The notes under the pieces are model-generated. The model had not been told where the DNA came from and searched no databases. It saw only the letters and a list, made by a program, of their open reading frames with translations. A stretch of DNA of 64,000 nucleotides, from contig NZ_CP009962.1 in NCBI RefSeq assembly GCF_000786695.1, positions 3,534,001 to 3,598,000 on the forward strand, given 5' to 3'. The DNA comes from Collimonas arenae. GTDB taxonomy: Bacteria; Pseudomonadota; Gammaproteobacteria; Burkholderiales; Burkholderiaceae_D. Shown in pieces: positions 55,407-64,000 of the stretch. The position numbers and the translations under genes were made by a program. Numbering within the stretch: position 1 is the stretch's first letter; each line of letters starts with the position of its first letter.

Positions 55407-55410
55407 TCCA

Positions 55411-55447
55411 GGAAAAGGTGGCGGGCGTACAGCGCCCGCCACTTCCT
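55411..55447. terminator. Hairpin between the RND pump and lipase foldase genes
   Basis: GTGGCGGGCG (55418-55427) and CGCCCGCCAC (55433-55442) form a perfect 10-bp stem, with A-rich left and T-containing right flanks (TTCCTT). It sits between the two convergent genes and probably ends both transcripts. Confidence 0.7.
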
Positions 55448-55470
55448 TCACCGCAGTACTCCACCGCATC

Positions 55471-56436
55471 TCAACGCCGGTCCATCCCCTGCGCCCGCAT
55501 ACGTTCAGCATCATCGCTAAAGGCCTGGTTGCGCAAGACTTCGATCTGCCGGTTACGGTCTTCTTCCGCAGTGCCGCTCTGTTGGCGTATCTGATCGGCG
55601 GCCTGACGATAGGCGGCATAACGTTCTTGCCAGGCTTGCTCCTCCTGTCCAAGCTGGTCAAAGCGCTGCGCCGCCGCTGGTCCGAACTGCTGCGCCATCA
55701 TGTCGTGCTGTGCTTGCTGGCTAGCGCCCTGCTGCCGTAGCTGGCGCAGATCGTCAAAGCCCTTTTGCACCGGATCGGCCGCCCCTGCATTTAAGCCGAT
55801 CCTGGTCCCGCTGCGCAAAGCCGCCAGCATGCGTTGCGACTCGGCTTCTTCATCGCCAAACCAGATCTTTGCCACATCTATTCCCAGCCTGTCTTGCCGC
55901 AAACGCGATAATTGCGACAGCCAGACCGCCATGCGATCGGCGTCTAGCGCCGCCATCTTGCTGTCCGGCGTAATCACCGGCACGCTCTGCCGTTCCAGCA
56001 ATGCGTCGTGGGCCGCCAGGTAGGCCACGTAGGCGCGCGCCAAACGCTCGCCGTCGACATAGGCCAATGCCGGCAAACCGCTTTTCAGGTAGGCCAGCAA
56101 TTGCGCCAAATGTTCTGACCGAGAACCAGGCAAGCCTCCCAACAGGTAATAATCGAACACATCCCGCAAGGCACGGTTGACCTGCAGATGCTGATTCGCA
56201 TCCACTGCCAGACCTGGCGGCGGACTGGTATCGGCCATGGCCGGCTCTGACGTAGCTGCTGCGCTCCACCGGCCGGGGCCGACGTGATTCGACGATATTG
56301 TCCGCACGTCTGGTGGCATGCCGGCGACGGCCGTTGCCGTTGCCGGTTCCGGCGAACGGAACCAAAGCAACGCCGCAGCAAGCAAACCAGCGACGACAAT
56401 CACGAGCGCCAGGAAAAACCTGTGTCTGGTTTGCAT
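55471..56436 (-). CDS. lifO: Lipase-specific foldase (lipase secretion chaperone)
   Basis: The 321-residue protein is the steric chaperone that folds its partner lipase in the periplasm. It has an N-terminal membrane anchor (FLALVIVVAGLLAAALLWF), a variable proline/alanine linker, and the RDVFDYYLLGG motif, the foldase signature, followed by helical repeats rich in Gln/Arg (EEAESQRMLAALRSG, RFDQLGQEEQAWQERYAAYRQAADQI). It starts 11 bases after the lipase gene, as expected for a lipA-lifO pair. Confidence 0.94.
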   Translation of the reverse strand: MQTRHRFFLALVIVVAGLLAAALLWFRSPEPATATAVAGMPPDVRTISSNHVGPGRWSAAATSEPAMADTSPPPGLAVDANQHLQVNRALRDVFDYYLLGGLPGSRSEHLAQLLAYLKSGLPALAYVDGERLARAYVAYLAAHDALLERQSVPVITPDSKMAALDADRMAVWLSQLSRLRQDRLGIDVAKIWFGDEEAESQRMLAALRSGTRIGLNAGAADPVQKGFDDLRQLRQQGASQQAQHDMMAQQFGPAAAQRFDQLGQEEQAWQERYAAYRQAADQIRQQSGTAEEDRNRQIEVLRNQAFSDDAERMRAQGMDRR

Positions 56437-56447
56437 CTGGCATCCGC

Positions 56448-57422
56448 CTACAAGCCGGCGGTCTTAAGCCGGTTGGCCTGAGTCCTGATAGTCACCACCG
56501 GATCGGCGCTAAACAGGCCGCGCAAGCCGAACAACTGGTTGACCTCGTCCAGATGGTTCCAGCCATACACTCCCAGTTCGCGGCCGAAGCGCGCGCTGCA
56601 TACCGGCACCAGGCCATCGTTATCGCCGCCGCCAGCAGTCTTGATGATGACACTACCCAGCACCATGACCGGATCGGTAACATCGAGAATGTTAGTGGCG
56701 GCCTGGTTGCCAGTCCACGAATACAGCAACTGGGTGTTGCCGCTTCGGACTTCCGACGTGGCGCCGTTCACGCTGCAATTGGCGGGTACGCCGGCGCTGG
56801 GATAATTGCGGTTAAAACTCGCCGCACCGGCCGTGGTCAGGCCGCTCAAGGCCGCCAGCGGATCCTGCGGTTGCGGATTGCCGACGAACAGGCTCAGCAG
56901 TTGCCCCAGTACCGAGGTACCGTCGGCCAGCAGATTCTTCAGGGCCTGCGGCGCCAGGTTGACCGTATCGGCTACCGGCGTTCCCGCGTGCGGCGTACCG
57001 ATGGTGGTGACCGAGGCCACCCATTGCGGCTTGACCGCAGCAGCGTAGCGCGAAGTCGTGCCGCCCTGGCTATGCGAGATCAGATTGACCTTGGCCGCGC
57101 CGGTCGCGGCCAGCACGCTGCTGATCTGCTTCAGCAACTCTTCGCCACGCGTTTCATCGCTGTTGAAGGCGGACACGTCGGCAACGTAGACGGTGGCGCC
57201 GTTGGCGCGCAGATCACTTGGAATCTGCCACCAGTAGTCGACAATGCCGAAATATTTGGAAGTACCGGCCAGTCCGTGCACCAGCACAATCGGATACTTG
57301 GTTTGCGCGTAAGTACTGGCCGCAGAGGACCCGAACAGGTTGAACAGCGAAGCATGGGCTTGCCCCAACGGTATGCAACAGCAAAAGACAGAAGCAACTG
57401 CGATTCGGCGTAGCGATTTCAT
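56448..57422 (-). CDS. lipA: Triacylglycerol lipase (family I.1/I.2)
   Basis: A 324-residue secreted lipase with signal peptide ending HAS. It has the oxyanion loop VLVHGLAG, nucleophile S118 in ISHSQGG, D269 (NDGLVPV) and H290 (NHLDEVN), with cysteines C216 and C275 for the family disulfide and acidic residues for the calcium site. The nucleophile elbow has Ser in place of the usual first Gly (SHSQG instead of GHSQG). AAGGAG lies eight bases before the ATG at 57422. It needs the foldase encoded downstream. Confidence 0.94.
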   Translation of the reverse strand: MKSLRRIAVASVFCCCIPLGQAHASLFNLFGSSAASTYAQTKYPIVLVHGLAGTSKYFGIVDYWWQIPSDLRANGATVYVADVSAFNSDETRGEELLKQISSVLAATGAAKVNLISHSQGGTTSRYAAAVKPQWVASVTTIGTPHAGTPVADTVNLAPQALKNLLADGTSVLGQLLSLFVGNPQPQDPLAALSGLTTAGAASFNRNYPSAGVPANCSVNGATSEVRSGNTQLLYSWTGNQAATNILDVTDPVMVLGSVIIKTAGGGDNDGLVPVCSARFGRELGVYGWNHLDEVNQLFGLRGLFSADPVVTIRTQANRLKTAGL

Positions 57423-57608
57423 AACCACATCTCCTTATATAAACGCACGGTCGTGCTCTTTTGTTGTCTCAATACTACACATATACAACTCTGTCTACAA
57501 TCATTACCCATCGTGCAGAGCAGCATTGCGCGCCGTTGGCAGCGCCGTTCAAGACGACGAGGCATAATGGCGCGGTCCCGCAAATCTGCAACGTCAACTG
57601 GAGAGAGA

Positions 57609-58139
57609 ATGTCCACCCGTGAAGAAACCGTAGCGCAGTGGCTGGCGCAAGAAGCCGCCGTACGCGCCAAACTGGCCGCCCCCGGCGTCGCGTCACCGGA
57701 ACAATTGAAGCAATACAGCGGTGTTGAATTTTTACAACGCATCCTGGATGGCGAATTGCCGATTCCGCCGATTGCGCAAACACTTGATTTCACGCTGCTG
57801 GAGGCGGAGCCTGGCCGCGTAGTGTTTCAAGGCACCCCAGGCAAGCAGCATTACAATCCGATCGGCAGCGTACATGGCGGCTACTTCTGCACTTTGCTGG
57901 ATTCAGCGCTAGGCTGCGCGGTGCAATCCACCCTGCCCAAGGGCAGCGGCTACACCACGCTGGAGCTGAAGGTTAACCTGATCCGGGCGTTGACCGATAA
58001 AACCGGTCCTGTGCGCGCCATCGGCAAGACGATTCAGGTCGGCGGCAGGGTCGGCGTGGCTGAAGCCAATATTATCGATGTCGACGGCAAGATCTATGCC
58101 CATGCCACCACCACCTGCCTGGTTTTTCCGCTGCCTTGA
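57609..58139 (+). CDS. PaaI-type hot-dog thioesterase
   Basis: A 176-residue thioesterase: NPIGSVHGGYFCTLLDSALGCAVQSTLPKG is the PaaI-family active-site region (HGG with the acidic residue in LLDSA), followed by YTTLELKVNLIRALT and the final strand YAHATTTCLVF. It hydrolyses an acyl- or aryl-CoA; which one is unknown. GGAGAG precedes the ATG at 57609; the frame is open to 57453. It is divergent from the lipase gene. Confidence 0.9.
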   Translation: MSTREETVAQWLAQEAAVRAKLAAPGVASPEQLKQYSGVEFLQRILDGELPIPPIAQTLDFTLLEAEPGRVVFQGTPGKQHYNPIGSVHGGYFCTLLDSALGCAVQSTLPKGSGYTTLELKVNLIRALTDKTGPVRAIGKTIQVGGRVGVAEANIIDVDGKIYAHATTTCLVFPLP

Positions 58140-58353
58140 TCATCCGACATGGGAAATTTGCAAAATGCCAGCAGAGACGAACACCGGGCGTGATTTTTAT
58201 CATCAAGCACCGGTTTAGACCAACTGTCACTTTTTATAGCTAGCAAAGCAGAAACCGGCGCGCTATATTCTATCGCCCGCAGGAAGCGCTTGGCCACCTG
58301 GGTTGCCCAGGCCGCCGCGCAGGCTGCGAATCGTCGCCGATTTTGTTCACAAG

Positions 58354-58965
58354 ATGGAGACTCTCCTGAATACCGTCGCCCACCCGATAGCCGCCTCGGT
58401 GCTGAACCCGGGTCAAATGGCAATCTGGCAAAACGCCGGATGCGCATCCGCAGCCGCCAATTTCAACCTCGCCGAAGCCATTGACATTCATGGCGAAATC
58501 CATCTCGCCCATTTTCTGGGCGCGATGCAAACCGTGGCAAATGAAACCGAAGCAGCACGCCTGCAAATGCTGCTGACCGAGCACGGGCCGCGTCAGCTGG
58601 TGGCCGCCAGCTTCACCGGCGAGCTGCCTTATCTCGATTTTAGCCGTGACCGTGATCCGGCCGCCGCAGCCGAAGCATGGATGCGCGCCGACGTTAGCCG
58701 CGCCAGAAACCTGATACAAGACCGGCTATGGATCACAGCCTTGCTGCGTATAACGTGCGATCACTATATTTTTTACCAGCGCAGTCATCGCATCCTGCCC
58801 GATAGCGCGGGCCATGGCCGGATTGCATGCCGTTTGGCAGAAATTTATAGCGCGCTAACCAGCAACAACGCCGTTGCGCAGGCTGGCAAAATGCCGACCG
58901 CAATTACGCCACCCGTCTTCCGGCAACGGCAGCGCTGGCCTGGCGAAACATTGACGGCAAGCTGA
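58354..58965 (+). pseudogene. Relic of an NRPS condensation domain
   Basis: Residues from MAIWQNAGCASAAANFNLAEAIDIHG to RLAEIYSALTS match, element by element, the first ~185 residues of an NRPS condensation domain of the EntF type: EAIDIHGEIHLAHFLGAMQTVANE, AAAEAWMRADVSRARNL, DHYIFYQRSHRILPDS. The catalytic HHxxxDG has decayed to SHRILPD, and after about residue 185 the frame leaves homology; no adenylation domain follows. The relic points towards the NRPS gene on the other strand (convergent). It is a fragment rather than a functional gene. Confidence 0.72.
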
Positions 58966-59037
58966 AAGACAGCCCGCTACGGCGGCTTGAACAAATCCTG
59001 TTCTAGCCGCCGCAGCGCATCAACTAAAACAGATCAA

Positions 59038-62000
59038 TCAAAGCTGCAGCGTCGCCACCCGTCCTTCCAGCACAGCTGGCTGCAATGCGCCATTCAGCGC
59101 CTGCGCAAATACCTCGATATGCGGCGAAATCATCATCGATTGATGGGTTCCCGGCACCGGCACAAATCGCAGCTGCAGCTCCGATAGCACCCTCCCCCAA
59201 CCGCGCAGAGGTTCATTGACAGTGTCGCCCTCGGCGCTATACAAATGCACCGGGATGCTGATCGGCTGTGCGGCGTAATCGGCATAGGCGCGAATCAGGG
59301 TGCGGCTGTTTCCCATCAGTTGCAGCAAGCCCTGCAAGGAAAAGCCGGACGGGAACAGGCCATTGCGCCTTGCCATCTGCAGCAAGGTTGGAATATCGAC
59401 ATCGGCCGAAACCGCCTTCAACTTGTCCATCGCGGCCTGCCGTAGCGGATCGTTGCTGGCGGCGGCTTGCAGCAGCGCCAGCATCAGCTGTTTGTCGCCC
59501 AGCTTCTCTTCCCTCTCCTCATCCTCGCCGATCGCGCAGTGGGTATCGAACAATCCGATGAACTCCACCTGTTCGCCGGCGCTGATGAACTGTTGCGCAA
59601 CCTCGTAGGCCAGGATACCGCCAAAGGACCAGCCGGCCACGCGATAAGGGCCATTGGGTTGCACTTCCCTGATCAATCCCAGCATACGCGCCGCCATGCT
59701 CTGCACGTCAAGCAGCGGCGTGCTTTCCGATGGCACCGGCGGCAGTCCGTAGACAGGAATGCCGGGGTCGATATGCAGCGCCAACATATGTGCATAGATC
59801 AGCAGGCCGGAACCTTCGTGCATCATGAACAGCGGCCGCTGGCGGCCGCCTGAGCGCACCAGCACAGCGCGATTCTCGGTTTCCAGCGGATTCATCTGCG
59901 CAATATGCTCGGCCAGGGCAGCGACGGTCGGGTAGGTAAATACATCGCTGGCCGAAATTCGCGCACCCTTTTTCTTCAGCAAAGTCACCACTTGCAGGAT
60001 CGATAACGAATGGCCACCCAGGGCGAAGAAATTGTCATGACGGCCGACCTGCGGGATCTGCAATAATTCCGACCAGATCTCAGCCAAGGCGCTTTCGATT
60101 TCTCCTTCCGGCGCCAGATAGCCAGCCACCGCATAAGCATCGGTATCGGGCGCAGGCAAGCTCTTGCGGTCCAGCTTGCCATTGGGCGTCAGCGGCAACG
60201 CTGCGAGCCTGACATAGGCTGCCGGCACCATATACTCAGGCATGCCGGCGCTCAGGTGGGAGCGCAAGGCTTCGGCATCGCCATCTTCATCGGTCACGAT
60301 ATAGGCGACCAAGCGCTTGTCGCCCTGCTTGTCTTCGCGCGCAATCACCACCGCTTCGCGGATCGCCGGATGCGTAACAAGCCTGGCTTCGATCTCGCCC
60401 AGCTCGATACGGAAACCGCGGATCTTGACCTGGAAATCATTGCGCCCCAGATGCACCAGGTTGCCGTCTGCCTGCCAACGCCCCAGGTCGCCGGTGCGAT
60501 ACAGCAGCGCTCCAGGCCGGCCGGAGAAACGGTCCGCGACAAAGCGCTCGGCCGTCAGCTCGGCCCTGTTCAGGTAGCCGCATGCCACACCCGCTCCACC
60601 GATGTAGATCTCGCCGGCGACGCCGACCGGCACCGGTTCTCCCTGCGCATCCAGCAGATAAACCTCGGTATTGGCAAGCGGTCGTCCTATCGGGATGGTT
60701 TCCTGGCCTGCATACAATCTCTCGACTTCATAGGTTGTGGCGTAGGTGGTGGTTTCTGTCGGCCCATAGCAGTGGATCAGGTGTTGCGGCTTACCAGCTT
60801 CCATGACGCTGGCAAAAGCCAGCGGATCGCAACGCTCGCCACCGGTCAGCAAATAACGCAATTTGCTGAAAGCTTCCGGCACCACCGCTGCACACTGGTT
60901 AAATACCGCCGTCGTCAGGAACAGTGTGGTAACGCCATGTTGTTCCAGCGCCACTGCGAAACGCAAGGAATCAAGGAAAACATCTTTATCGATCACGACG
61001 ATGCGGCCGCCGTTCAACAGGGCGCCCCAGATTTCCATCGTCGAAGCATCGAAGGCCGGATTGGCGGCGAATGCGATGCGGTCGCTGGCATCGAATGCGG
61101 CGTAACCGTTATCCAGCACCAGACGTTTGATGCCTCGTTGCGGCACCAGCACGCCTTTCGGCTGGCCGGTAGAACCCGAGGTGTACATGATGTAGGCAAT
61201 CGATTCATCGTCGCTGCCTGGCGCCAGATTGACGGTAGCGTGTGCGCTTGCAACTGCCATTACCGCGGCATCGTCCAGATCGATGCGGGTCACCGACGCC
61301 AGCGCTGGCCACTCATCGCCAAGCATGGCCAGCACCAGGCCGACGCTGCTGTCGCTGGCCATGAATATCTTGCGCTCGTCGGGCAGACTCGGATCGATCG
61401 GCACATAGCTTGCTCCGCATTTGAGAATCGCCAGCTCTGCAACAATCAGTTGCAACGAACGATCCAGATGCAAGGCCACCCTGTCCGCCGGCTTGACGCC
61501 AAGCGTGCGCAGGTAATGCGCCAACTGGTTGGCCTGGCGGTTCAGCTCGGCATAGCTTAGCTGCGCCGCGCCATGCACCGCCGCCAGTGCGTCCGGGGCC
61601 TTGGCCGCTTGCGCTTCGAACAGCTGCGGCAGCGCTGGCGCTGGCAAGTGGGCAGCGGTTGTGTTCCACGCCTTCACTATCTGGTGACGTTCGGTTTCGC
61701 CCAGCAACGGCAGGCGCGCTATCTGCTGCGTCTCATCGCGGACCATGGCTTCCAGCAGGCGGTGCCAATAACCCAGATAGCGTTCTATGGTGCTCCGCTC
61801 GAACAAGGCTGTGGCATATTCCAGCACGCCGGTAATCGTATCGCCCGTTTCACCCAGCGACAAGGTCAGGTCGAATTTCGACGTCATCTGTTTGAAGGGC
61901 AAGTGCGTCAGCTCCAGCCCGGGCAGATGCAGCGCCCCTTGCGGTGCGTTCTGCCATGCAAACATGACCTGGAACAAAGGACTGTGCGCCAGGCTGCGCA

Positions 62001-64000
62001 CCGGATGGGTATGTTCCACGACTTGTTCGAACGGGATTTCCTGATGCTGTTGCGCCGCTAGTGACTGCTGCCGGACTTGCGTCAGCAGCATCGCCACCGT
62101 GGCTTGCTCCGGGAGGCGGATCCGCAACGCCAGCGTATTGACGAAAAATCCGATCAGGCCTTCCACTTCCTGCTGATTGCGGTTGGCGGTCGGCGTGCCG
62201 ATAACGACATCGTCCTGGCCCGCCAGCCGCCCCAGCAGCAAGGCCCAGCTACTCATGAGCGTCATGTGCAGTGTGTTGCCGTGGCGCTGGCTCAGGGACT
62301 TGAGTTTTTTTGTCAAGTCTTCGTCCAACACCGTTTCCACCCAGGCGCCGGCATAGTCTTGCTGCAAAGGACGAGAATAATCGGTTGGCAGCTCCAGCAA
62401 ACCTGGCGCCCCCTCCAGACTTTGCTTCCAGTAGGCGATCTGCTGTTCCAGCACCGCGCCGCTCATCCAGCGCCGCTGCCATGCCGCATAGTCGGGATAC
62501 TGTACTGTCAAGGCCGGCAGCGGATCATATTCACCCTGGTGGTAAGCGCTATATAGCGCGCTGATTTCGTTAAGCAGCACGCCAAGCGACCAGCCGTCCG
62601 ACACGATATGGTGCATCGTAATCAGCAGCGTATGCTGGGTGCGCGCTTCTTGCAGCAGACGGCCGCGGATCAGCGGTCCCTGCGCCAGATCGAAAGGCAG
62701 CGCTGCCTCTTCGGCAATCAAACGCTCGCGTTCCGCATCCCGCTCGGGATGATGGCGCAAATCATGTTCGACCAGATGGAAATGGCTGAGATCGGCCGCA
62801 GTGATCTGCTGTATCGCCCCTGCCCCCTCTTTCACGACAAAGCGGGTACGTAATGCTTCATGCCGGTACACCAGCCGCTCCAGCGCCTGAATCAAGGCAA
62901 CACGGTCAAGCTCGCCGCGCAACTGCAAACCGAGCGGCACGTGATAAGCCTGGCGTACCTCGCCCATTTGCTCAAGGAACCACAGACGCTGCTGCGCAAA
63001 CGACAGCACTTCGCGCTCGGCGCCGCTGATCGCCGTCATTACCGGCCGGATGCGGGTGTCGCTGCCGGACAACCTGGCGGCGAAGTCAGCTAGGAAAGGA
63101 TGCATGAACACCGTGTTCAGTGCGACTTCGACGCCAAACGCCTTTCTCAGCCGCGAAATCATCTGCACCGCCAGCAGCGAGTGCCCACCGAGCGAGAAGA
63201 AATTATCGTGACGGCTGATGCGGTCGGTTTGCAGAAGCTCCGACCAGATGGCCGCCAAAGCGATTTCCGTCTCCCCTTGCGGCGCCACATAGCCGCTCGC
63301 GGCATAGGCGTCGCCAGCTGGCGCAGGCATGCTCTTGCGGTCCAGCTTGCCGTTGGCGGTCAACGGCAACTCCGCCAGCATGACATAGGCAGCCGGCACC
63401 ATGTAGTCCGGCAGGTTGATGCTGAGATGCGCGCGCAAGGTTTCAATCTCCACCGGCATATTGACGACAAGGTAAGCCACCAGGCGCTTGTCGCCCGCAA
63501 CGTCTTCCCGGGCCAGCACGACCACCTCGCGAATCGCCGGATGTGCCGCCAGCTGGGTTTCTATTTCGCCCAGTTCAATCCGAAAGCCGCGGATCTTGAC
63601 CTGGAAGTCATTGCGCCCCAGGTATGCCAGGGTACCGTCGGGTTGCCACCGCGCCAGGTCGCCGCTCTTGTATAGCCGAGCGCCGGACAATGACGAGAAG
63701 CGGTCCGGGACAAAGCGTTGTTCGGTCAGCCCAGGCTGGTTCAGGTAGCCGCGCGCCACCTGTACGCCGCCAATATGCAATTCTCCTGCCACACCGACAG
63801 GCACCGGCTCGCCCTCGTTATCGAGGATATAAATACTGGTGTTGGCAATCGGCTTGCCGATAGGAACCAGAGAACGGGTGTCTCCTGCCACGCAGGTCCA
63901 GGCAGTGACATCCACAGCTGCCTCGGTAGGCCCATACAGATTGTGCAGCCCGGCTTGTGGCAGCAGTTGCTGGAAACTGTTGGCCAGCGAAGCCGGCAGC
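59038..64000 (-). CDS. Nonribosomal peptide synthetase, terminal modules (5' part beyond window)
   Basis: About 1650 codons are visible, reading leftwards: the end of an adenylation domain (NLYGPTEAAVDVT, then RNDFQVKIRGFRIELGEIE and NGKLDRK), a carrier domain (DNFFSLGGHSLLAVQ at 63180-63210), an LCL-type condensation domain with MHHIVSDGWS near 62600, a complete adenylation domain (AYIMYTSGSTGQPKGV, YGPTETTTYATT, KIRGFRIELGEIEARL), a second carrier domain (DNFFALGGHSLSILQ near 60010-60040) and a terminal thioesterase with GWSFGGILAYEV (59618-59634) and catalytic His in GTHQSMM. It is the last protein of an assembly line and releases the peptide. The product is unknown. Confidence 0.95.
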   Translation of the reverse strand, partial: LPASLANSFQQLLPQAGLHNLYGPTEAAVDVTAWTCVAGDTRSLVPIGKPIANTSIYILDNEGEPVPVGVAGELHIGGVQVARGYLNQPGLTEQRFVPDRFSSLSGARLYKSGDLARWQPDGTLAYLGRNDFQVKIRGFRIELGEIETQLAAHPAIREVVVLAREDVAGDKRLVAYLVVNMPVEIETLRAHLSINLPDYMVPAAYVMLAELPLTANGKLDRKSMPAPAGDAYAASGYVAPQGETEIALAAIWSELLQTDRISRHDNFFSLGGHSLLAVQMISRLRKAFGVEVALNTVFMHPFLADFAARLSGSDTRIRPVMTAISGAEREVLSFAQQRLWFLEQMGEVRQAYHVPLGLQLRGELDRVALIQALERLVYRHEALRTRFVVKEGAGAIQQITAADLSHFHLVEHDLRHHPERDAERERLIAEEAALPFDLAQGPLIRGRLLQEARTQHTLLITMHHIVSDGWSLGVLLNEISALYSAYHQGEYDPLPALTVQYPDYAAWQRRWMSGAVLEQQIAYWKQSLEGAPGLLELPTDYSRPLQQDYAGAWVETVLDEDLTKKLKSLSQRHGNTLHMTLMSSWALLLGRLAGQDDVVIGTPTANRNQQEVEGLIGFFVNTLALRIRLPEQATVAMLLTQVRQQSLAAQQHQEIPFEQVVEHTHPVRSLAHSPLFQVMFAWQNAPQGALHLPGLELTHLPFKQMTSKFDLTLSLGETGDTITGVLEYATALFERSTIERYLGYWHRLLEAMVRDETQQIARLPLLGETERHQIVKAWNTTAAHLPAPALPQLFEAQAAKAPDALAAVHGAAQLSYAELNRQANQLAHYLRTLGVKPADRVALHLDRSLQLIVAELAILKCGASYVPIDPSLPDERKIFMASDSSVGLVLAMLGDEWPALASVTRIDLDDAAVMAVASAHATVNLAPGSDDESIAYIMYTSGSTGQPKGVLVPQRGIKRLVLDNGYAAFDASDRIAFAANPAFDASTMEIWGALLNGGRIVVIDKDVFLDSLRFAVALEQHGVTTLFLTTAVFNQCAAVVPEAFSKLRYLLTGGERCDPLAFASVMEAGKPQHLIHCYGPTETTTYATTYEVERLYAGQETIPIGRPLANTEVYLLDAQGEPVPVGVAGEIYIGGAGVACGYLNRAELTAERFVADRFSGRPGALLYRTGDLGRWQADGNLVHLGRNDFQVKIRGFRIELGEIEARLVTHPAIREAVVIAREDKQGDKRLVAYIVTDEDGDAEALRSHLSAGMPEYMVPAAYVRLAALPLTPNGKLDRKSLPAPDTDAYAVAGYLAPEGEIESALAEIWSELLQIPQVGRHDNFFALGGHSLSILQVVTLLKKKGARISASDVFTYPTVAALAEHIAQMNPLETENRAVLVRSGGRQRPLFMMHEGSGLLIYAHMLALHIDPGIPVYGLPPVPSESTPLLDVQSMAARMLGLIREVQPNGPYRVAGWSFGGILAYEVAQQFISAGEQVEFIGLFDTHCAIGEDEEREEKLGDKQLMLALLQAAASNDPLRQAAMDKLKAVSADVDIPTLLQMARRNGLFPSGFSLQGLLQLMGNSRTLIRAYADYAAQPISIPVHLYSAEGDTVNEPLRGWGRVLSELQLRFVPVPGTHQSMMISPHIEVFAQALNGALQPAVLEGRVATLQL

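Overview
The window looks like the chromosome of a betaproteobacterium of the Burkholderiales, most probably Oxalobacteraceae and Collimonas/Herbaspirillum-like. This is inferred from GC-rich coding DNA, the tpiA-secG-tRNA-Leu-nuoA order, the RlmJ, HppD and Glu/Leu/Phe/Val dehydrogenase types, a large nonribosomal peptide synthetase (NRPS), and Burkholderia-type lipase plus foldase genes. No database search was possible, so all family assignments come from reading motifs by eye.

Layout. 1-4900 is core metabolism on the minus strand: tpiA, secG, tRNA-Leu(GAG), then nuoA-B-C-D-E (nuoE runs off the left edge). 5000-13000 is a mixed housekeeping stretch: PLP-dependent dehydratase, yaaA, acetyltransferase, PfpI-like protein, PIN protein, aminotransferase, glutathione transferase, greB, and a protein with two methylglyoxal-synthase domains of which only the second keeps its catalytic residues. 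13000-19900 is a chaperone-usher fimbrial operon (pilin, chaperone, usher, two paralogous two-domain adhesin-like subunits) with a terminator-like hairpin after the pilin gene. A degenerate EAL-HDOD protein is divergent from it.

21100-25200 is a TonB receptor / APH-type kinase / PnuC cassette that looks like a complete vitamin-salvage route. 25500-26500 is a formylglycine-generating-enzyme-like gene cut by one in-frame TAG. 26600-31200 matches the Pseudomonas carnitine catabolism locus (caiX-cdhC-cdhA-cdhB with divergent cdhR). 31200-36000 holds an exported MsrB, RlmJ, two small membrane-associated proteins, a 180-bp MITE-like element and a ClC channel with CBS domains. 35900-38700 is molybdate uptake (HTH-only ModE-like regulator, modABC, with an apparent ModE site over the -10 box). 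A porin follows.

40000-46100 is an aromatic/branched amino-acid block: HppD, an amino-acid dehydrogenase, a three-gene ABC importer and a divergent Lrp-type regulator. Then come isocitrate lyase, a TonB receptor with a small His/Cys-bearing membrane protein upstream, an RND efflux pair without an outer-membrane channel, a lipase/foldase operon and a thioesterase. The right end (59038 to the edge) is the terminal part of an NRPS (A-T-C-A-T-TE), which converges on a decayed fragment of an unrelated condensation domain at 58354-58965.

The items most worth a second look are the half-dead tandem methylglyoxal synthase, the vitamin cassette, the paralogous adhesins with the intra-operon attenuator, the TAG-split FGE-like gene, the MITE, and the NRPS with its condensation-domain relic. 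I did not see a CRISPR array, a prophage, an intact transposase or an rRNA operon.
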